From Lumnitzera littorea (lineage: Eukaryota; Streptophyta; Magnoliopsida; Myrtales; Combretaceae): a stretch of 64,000 bases of DNA. The stretch covers positions 73,255,077 to 73,319,076 of the forward strand of contig JAMXBB010000006.1 of assembly GCA_024138015.1 (NCBI GenBank), written 5' to 3'. A model generated the notes under the pieces. It was not told where the DNA came from. It worked only from the letters and a program-made list of their open reading frames with translations, and ran no database searches. The position numbers were made by a program, and so were the translations under genes. Positions within the stretch are counted from its first letter, which is position 1; each line of letters starts with the position of its first letter. Positions 58,337 to 64,000 of this stretch are shown here, piece after piece.

Positions 58337-60400
58337 TTATGGCATAAGTATCTATCATTCAAGGGACTTGCTTGAAATAGTTGAGTTCACTATGATCAGA
58401 TTGCTCATACTTGGAGCCCAGATTTGTTGTTGTTAAGTAGTTTGGTCACGACACAAATTATTCATCGCTGGGATGCTATCATGTGGTAGTTCTGTTATTG
58501 AAGTTATTTTCTATTCTTCATAGTTCAAAATTAAACTATTGGCATGATAGTTCACTCTATCTCGGACTCTCTTGCAATTCAACTGAGTCGAAAAAAGGTT
58601 GGACTCGTAAATTAGTTCGAACTCAATTCGAGTCGGTAGAAGCTTAGTTGACATGGAGCTTAAAGATCTGAGGGTGGATATGTAACAGCTTGGAAAATTG
58701 CAGGTTGCTTAGTTTGGCCTTCGTGGACAACATGGACTTAGGAGCTTCTTGGCATCCCGACGTTTCGGCATCAATAGCTCGGCATGCTGAGCTATGTTGA
58801 CTGAGTAGTGGAGTTTGAAAATTTGGGGTTCAGGTCAGCACAAGAGTGTGACCATGATTCAATGCTATGGATTGCCTATAGTTATATGAAGGAAATTGCT
58901 TCACACGGAATTGCTGTGAGGTTGGTGCATACAATAGGAATCAACAACTCCTTGCCGACTATTTCTTACATGACTATGCCAAACAACTCGGCACTTAACA
59001 GCTTGGCACTAGGGACAGCACTCGGCCTTCGCAAGATACTATTCAGCACTTGTAAATCACACAATATTTGAATACAGTTGTACCTTATACACTTGGGCAT
59101 GCAATTTGTTAGTCTCTTCACTATTCTATCATAAAGAACATAGCTTGTATGCGTTCAATATTCTTATTGGATGCGGCAGGCATGGTCATGGGGCTATCTC
59201 AACAAAATACTTTGAGCTCTGAGCTCGACACTCAGTGAGTTGATCCTGAAGTTTAGTGTTCGCAATTCACTGCGAAGCTTGGAAAAGTCACTTTTAGATC
59301 CATTGGATCATCATAGTGGTAACATAGCTTGAATCTACTTGGGTGGTTGCTGCATCATATTATAAGTGGCATGGAGCTCGAAACTGCTAATGTAAGACAC
59401 GAATTGGCATAGAGCTTGACGCTACTAAATTGTTTGGCTTTGTATTGAACCGTAAACTTGCTTTCTAGCTCGGCATTATAGCTTCGACTAATTATTCGAA
59501 CTTGAGCTGTTTGGTGATAATAAGACAAAAGCTTCGGCAGCAATTAACTTGGTTAGACGAAATGGCCGCCACAACGTAGCAAGTTAACCTAAGTTGATCT
59601 GCAATACAACAAGTTGCTATGTTCACCGTAAATCATGTTGACACAGTTCATGCTCGAACTCGGCCACTTGTGATCCCACCAATTGGCTTATGTGTGTCGT
59701 AGCTTAGGAGCTGAGTATAGATTGGAGAAGGTGAGTTGGCTGTTTGGCCATGGAATTTAATTGGCATCGAGCTCAATTTCTATACTTGCTTGGCAAATCG
59801 GCACTGTTCGGCCCTTCATACTGCGGATGAGCAACTCGACAAAAAGCTAGTAGCTTGGCATAAATTGTAGCCCAATGCGAGATGAAGCTCGGCACACTAG
59901 GAGTTACTTGGCAAGTGCGAGAGACAAAATGACAAATAAAAATATTCAGCGTAGCATACTGTACAAAAAAACATCTTGAGTCGGCCAGGCTTATGAAGCA
60001 AGTCGCTAAGTCGGCACCAAAACTGTCGCTTGACCCAAAAGGTGGTTAGAAAAATGTAAAATGTATCCACTGTGAATTCTTAGTGAAGTTCAGTCGATCG
60101 TAGCACTTTCCGATCATTAAGACCAAGGCAATAAATCGACAAGTAGCCATACGAAGACTCTGCTACAAATATGATAGTTGAATACGCGCAGGTCGCTGAA
60201 CTTATGTTAGCATGATAACTGTATACAGTAAGGCATCTTGGCACAAGTACACTTCACTGACATATGAATCAATGAATATTAAATATGTATGTCCATCTAA
60301 TTTGTATTTGAAGATTAACATGAAATTCAAAGATCTCCAAAACAAAGGCATGGCGGTTATTAAGTAGTTTTCAAACCTCTTTGCCCTTAACTTGTTCAAT
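58337..60400. repeat. unassigned interval dense in short TCGGCA / TTGGCA motifs
   Basis: More than a dozen copies of TYGGCA or TYGGCC are scattered here, for example near 58750, 58766, 58780, 58988, 59002, 59484, 59534, 59800, 59810, 59862, 59892 and 60011, often preceded by AGC. No reading frame has domain support; the longest (58808-59071) is unconvincing. Dense short motifs of one type are typical of subterminal regions of some DNA transposons, but no terminal inverted repeat was identified. Confidence 0.4.
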
Positions 60401-63400
60401 TGAAGAACAATAAACTATATATAAAGTTGTTGTTACCAATTACGTGATGACGGTTACGAACCATAGGAGACAAAGTTACGGTTACTAAACTCTTGAGAGG
60501 GGAAATCCAACATGATCCAATAGACTACTAACTAATTTGCCCATATTCGAAGGAAAAATGGAGAAAAAGAAACAACAAACTAGATGTAAGAGAATCCATT
60601 AAATGGGGTAGAACATCTCACAAGCGGGTTTCAAAAGTACATCGGAAATTATAGCAATAAATTATACGTTCTCATAAATGTCACTAATTGTTGACAGGTG
60701 ATTTTCGTCATGGTGCATAAATACTTGCAAAACAAGAAAACAGCTATAGAAGACACTGGATGGTGCTGAGGCACTTGGGAGTGAGAGAATGAAAAAGAGA
60801 GTCTCCTTACCTAAGGATCTTGCTTGGTATTTATATTAAGTCAATGGAAATTGTACTTGGACTGAATAATTAGACCGAACTTAAGCATTGAGCTGACTAA
60901 TATAAGCTCATATAATAATTATAAAAAAAATGCCTATCAACAAGATTATATGGGATAAGAGGAAGGGGGTGCCAAGTGTTTATGGGCTATTTTAGGTGTT
61001 AGTACCCTATAACCCATCCCAATCTATAGAGACCTTAAGTTGACCTATCTCGACCCATGTTTGAGTTACTTAAATCCAAATCTAAGGTTTTGTCCATGAT
61101 CTCCATTTAGGACTTGGTTCTTACCCTAACACCTAACTTCCCATAAGTTTATGCTCGAGATATCTATGGACCTAAGGTTTACTTAGGAAGCTCAATATAT
61201 AGACAATTGTAGGCTCAAAGTGGATTATCTAACCTATGCAGGATGATTGACCCATTACATACTACATCACCATTGGGGATCTCAATTCTTGTCTAAACTA
61301 GGAAGATACACTTTCCGAACCTAAAGATGAGCCACCTTATGCATGCCTGCAAACTTTTGCTCTTTAGCTTTCTTTAAATCTCATAGATTGTTAATTTAAG
61401 CATTAGAGTAGCCACACTAGATAACCTCTTAGTGCTTCCTCATGGGATTCTATTTTGCAAGCTTAGGTCCAATAATCAAGGCTCAATTCATAACCTTTGT
61501 TAGTGAAATTCCTTAGACAATTTTGATGTATTACAAGATAGGTTTTGGTTCTAAAAACTTAGGAATTGTATTTATAGGTTAAGGTATAGGTAGATTCTCA
61601 TACTTTGCCCATCATATACCTACTTACCCTTAAATTACGTAAGATACTAAAGAGATGAATCAACTTTTAATGTTACATAAAAGAATAGATGTATAATGAA
61701 TATAGATACTAATCAAATATAAGGCTTCTTTTCCCTTTCTTTAAACATTGACAAGTATAGAATGAAAAGTAAAATAATGAATCCTTTTGGTTAAAGAATG
61801 ATGATAATAAATGAAAAAAAAGGACTGACATAGATGGAAACTTGATTAATATTAGTGATTATTACTAATGTTCCACCCACTATCGTAAGTTGTCTCCTTA
61901 TTTTCAATTCCATACAAAATTAGCTCTCTTCGCAATTCTTCATCTACCTAACCCCAAAAACAAATAATTTCTTTAAGAAAAACATTTGATTTCCCATATT
62001 TACATTGTTTATAAAAAAGATAAATACATGTGATTTTGAGTTATATATATATATAAAGAGTGAGTAATAGTATATAGTGGGTTATTTCGGTGAGATTTTA
62101 GCTCAATTTAATATCATAAACTAGTTTAATACTCTAGTGATAAGGCTTAGGAAACTAGGCCTAGTATAGGATTTTGAAGGGAGACTCAACTCTTAGGCTC
62201 AAAAGAGGGATCATGGAATCGATTTTTTCTTCTTTTAGCCTTACTTATTTTCTAGTAGGTCACAAGCATATTCAAAAAAGTCTTTTGAGGTTTATTTGGG
62301 CTTCGTTTGACCTCTAGGGGCTAGAGTATGGCATTATTTGAAGAATATGATTTTTATAAAGGAATTGAGCATTTTTATTTTCTTACATGCATTATGGGCT
62401 TATGTAGACATACTTTTACAGACCAATTTCCAAAGCCCAAGTCTATGTAAAATAAGGGATCAATATAAGTCACTAGATCATTAGGAACAATCTAACAACT
62501 ACTAGCAACAACAGATTTCTCCATCCATTTCAGACCAATTTGACCATCCAAATTAGCTTATAAAATCTCTAAATGAGAGGCTAATTCTCCCATTCCTAAT
62601 GCTATCTACTCTTTGCAAGGTATAAGACAAACACGAAAGCTTTGTTTTGAGACAAACACAAAAACTTTGCTAAGAATCTCTGAAGAGAAGATCAAACAAC
62701 AAATTACTCAAGAGCAAATCAAGAAATTACTGAATCTATTCATTGTAATTCTTTATTACATGTGCATTGCAAGACATAGAGCTTACTTATCCTCCTCTTA
62801 GCTCCCACATATGTATCCATCGCATCCATGAAAAAATCATTAGATAAAGTAATCTCAAAGATCAATTCACTCGTGAATAGCACATAACTAATCATCAATG
62901 AGAACCTCAATCTATATTAATAAAGAAATCAAAAACACTATATTGCAATATATAATGTAATAAAGGTTGAAGTTTTTGAAATAAAAATAGGAATTTGAAT
63001 ACTTAAAATGTGAAGAGAGTGAAAATAGTGAAACCTGGAGTATTCATTTGAGATTGCTGAAGGAGGAAAGAGAAAGTGGTTTGCTTTTTGATCTTTTCTA
63101 TAACGATAACATAATTTCTTTTTTTTTTTTTTTATTTCCTCTTTCTTGTTGGCTTTAGAGTTTCTCATATTCTCGAAAACCACCAATTTGTATTTGATGG
63201 AGGAAGTGTATCTCAGCAAGTAGTAAAACCTCGAATAAAGAGTTTAAGCAAAAAGAAAGATTCAATTTTATTTATTTATTCCCTACAGTTTCTATGGTTA
63301 ATGGAAGTTGAATGTTGTTTTACGAGTAAGAAGACTAGAGAAAAGAGTAGGCTATAATGAAGTTACAAACTTAAAAATGGAGACATTGAGAGTAGAGAGG

Positions 63401-64000
63401 AGAAACTTAAAAGGAGAGGAAACATGGATGAAATTTTAATTTTACCCTTGTTTTATGCAGCTTTTAACTAGAAAATGTTTTTGTAATGTACTTATATGTA
63501 ATTAATACTTTCAGGGCAATTTGATCGAATTAGAAAAAGACAATAAAATGGCTCTTGTACTTTAATAATGTTGATTTTACAACATTATCTCCCCTATTAA
63601 AACTTTTTAACTATGAAGATAGGAGTCTAAAATATTGAAGTTAAAAGCCCTATTTTTGATATCTTATGCCGTTACCGCATCGAAACAACTCGATACTTTA
63701 ATTAAATTAATAGAACTTATGTAAGCAGTGAACTACCTCCATTGCCACCTTCTTAGATGACGTGGTACCCACCACTTCCAATAATTACCCGATCCCTTAA
63801 CTTCTCTGTTCCCACGAGTTTCATTAACTACTCCATTACATCACATAATGTAATTTCCACTACGTTTTTCTCAATGTTAGTATAATATATATACACATCA
63901 CACGTATGCGTCTTCGTATGGTTGCATGAGGATTAAAAGTACTACAATATCAAAAATACCAAATTAATAATATCCTCTTTGATAATACATACATCACCAC
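60401..64000. other. AT-rich interval with no recognisable gene or element
   Basis: No domain, LTR pair or structural RNA was recognised. There is a T run at about 63118-63133, an A+T run near 62040-62055, and a TATATATA stretch near 63885. The small frames at 62613-62801 (+) and 62938-63219 (-) are of low complexity. A host gene could begin beyond 64000, but nothing in the window proves it. Confidence 0.35.

Noticed and set aside
62938..63219. 93-codon lysine-rich minus-strand frame
   Set aside because: Its centre is the complement of a T run and it has low complexity throughout; no host gene support.
1..64000. CRISPR arrays, bacterial operons, rRNA genes
   Set aside because: No regular spacer-repeat arrays or rRNA sequence seen, and all evidence points to plant nuclear repeats.

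Overview
The window is AT-rich nuclear DNA of a flowering plant, most likely a dicot. No host gene could be supported on either strand. Nearly everything recognisable is LTR retrotransposon, in several nested layers and mostly broken by stop codons, with a LINE tail and two tRNA-derived SINE-like pieces. This fits pericentromeric or other heterochromatin. Two isolated N bases (9804 and 48836) mark contig joins, and both sit at structures that look wrong, so the order is not fully reliable there.

Layout. 1-16811 holds Ty3/gypsy element 1 (+ strand, tRNA-iMet primer site). Its 5' LTR is interrupted by one or two long LTRs (1-240 and 620-4164), its reverse transcriptase by a third (7037-10951), and its 3' LTR by a solo LTR of another family (13398-16195). 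Element 1 is followed by a decayed Tat-type pol (16812-19075), whose 3' region carries an antisense coiled-coil ORF (19690-20660). Then come a SINE (21152-21281), another long solo LTR (21536-24841), a 5'-truncated L1-type LINE (25180-26665), a non-autonomous element with an Athila-like primer site (26666-31711), and a second Tat-type antisense ORF fragment (32640-33401).

33402-46544 contains two head-to-tail relatives of element 1 (elements 2 and 3, + strand). 54899-58336 is the 5' half of a fourth relative (element 4) on the minus strand. Element D, the youngest insertion (47589-54898, minus strand), is lodged in the reverse transcriptase of element 4. Its long LTRs belong to the same family as the solo LTRs at 1-240, 620-4164, 7037-10951 and 21536-24841. 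58337-64000 has no recognisable gene.

The most interesting structure is element D. It has a gag with three zinc knuckles and an extra reading frame of about 312 codons between primer site and gag. Between gag and protease lies a 120-base AT-rich segment with GT...AG ends. Removing it joins the two frames exactly, while keeping it ends translation, so it looks like an intron able to set the ratio of Gag to Pol. In the other relatives, the pol frame runs through the polypurine tract into the 3' LTR. Many inactivating changes are C-to-T or G-to-A, as expected from deamination of methylated DNA.
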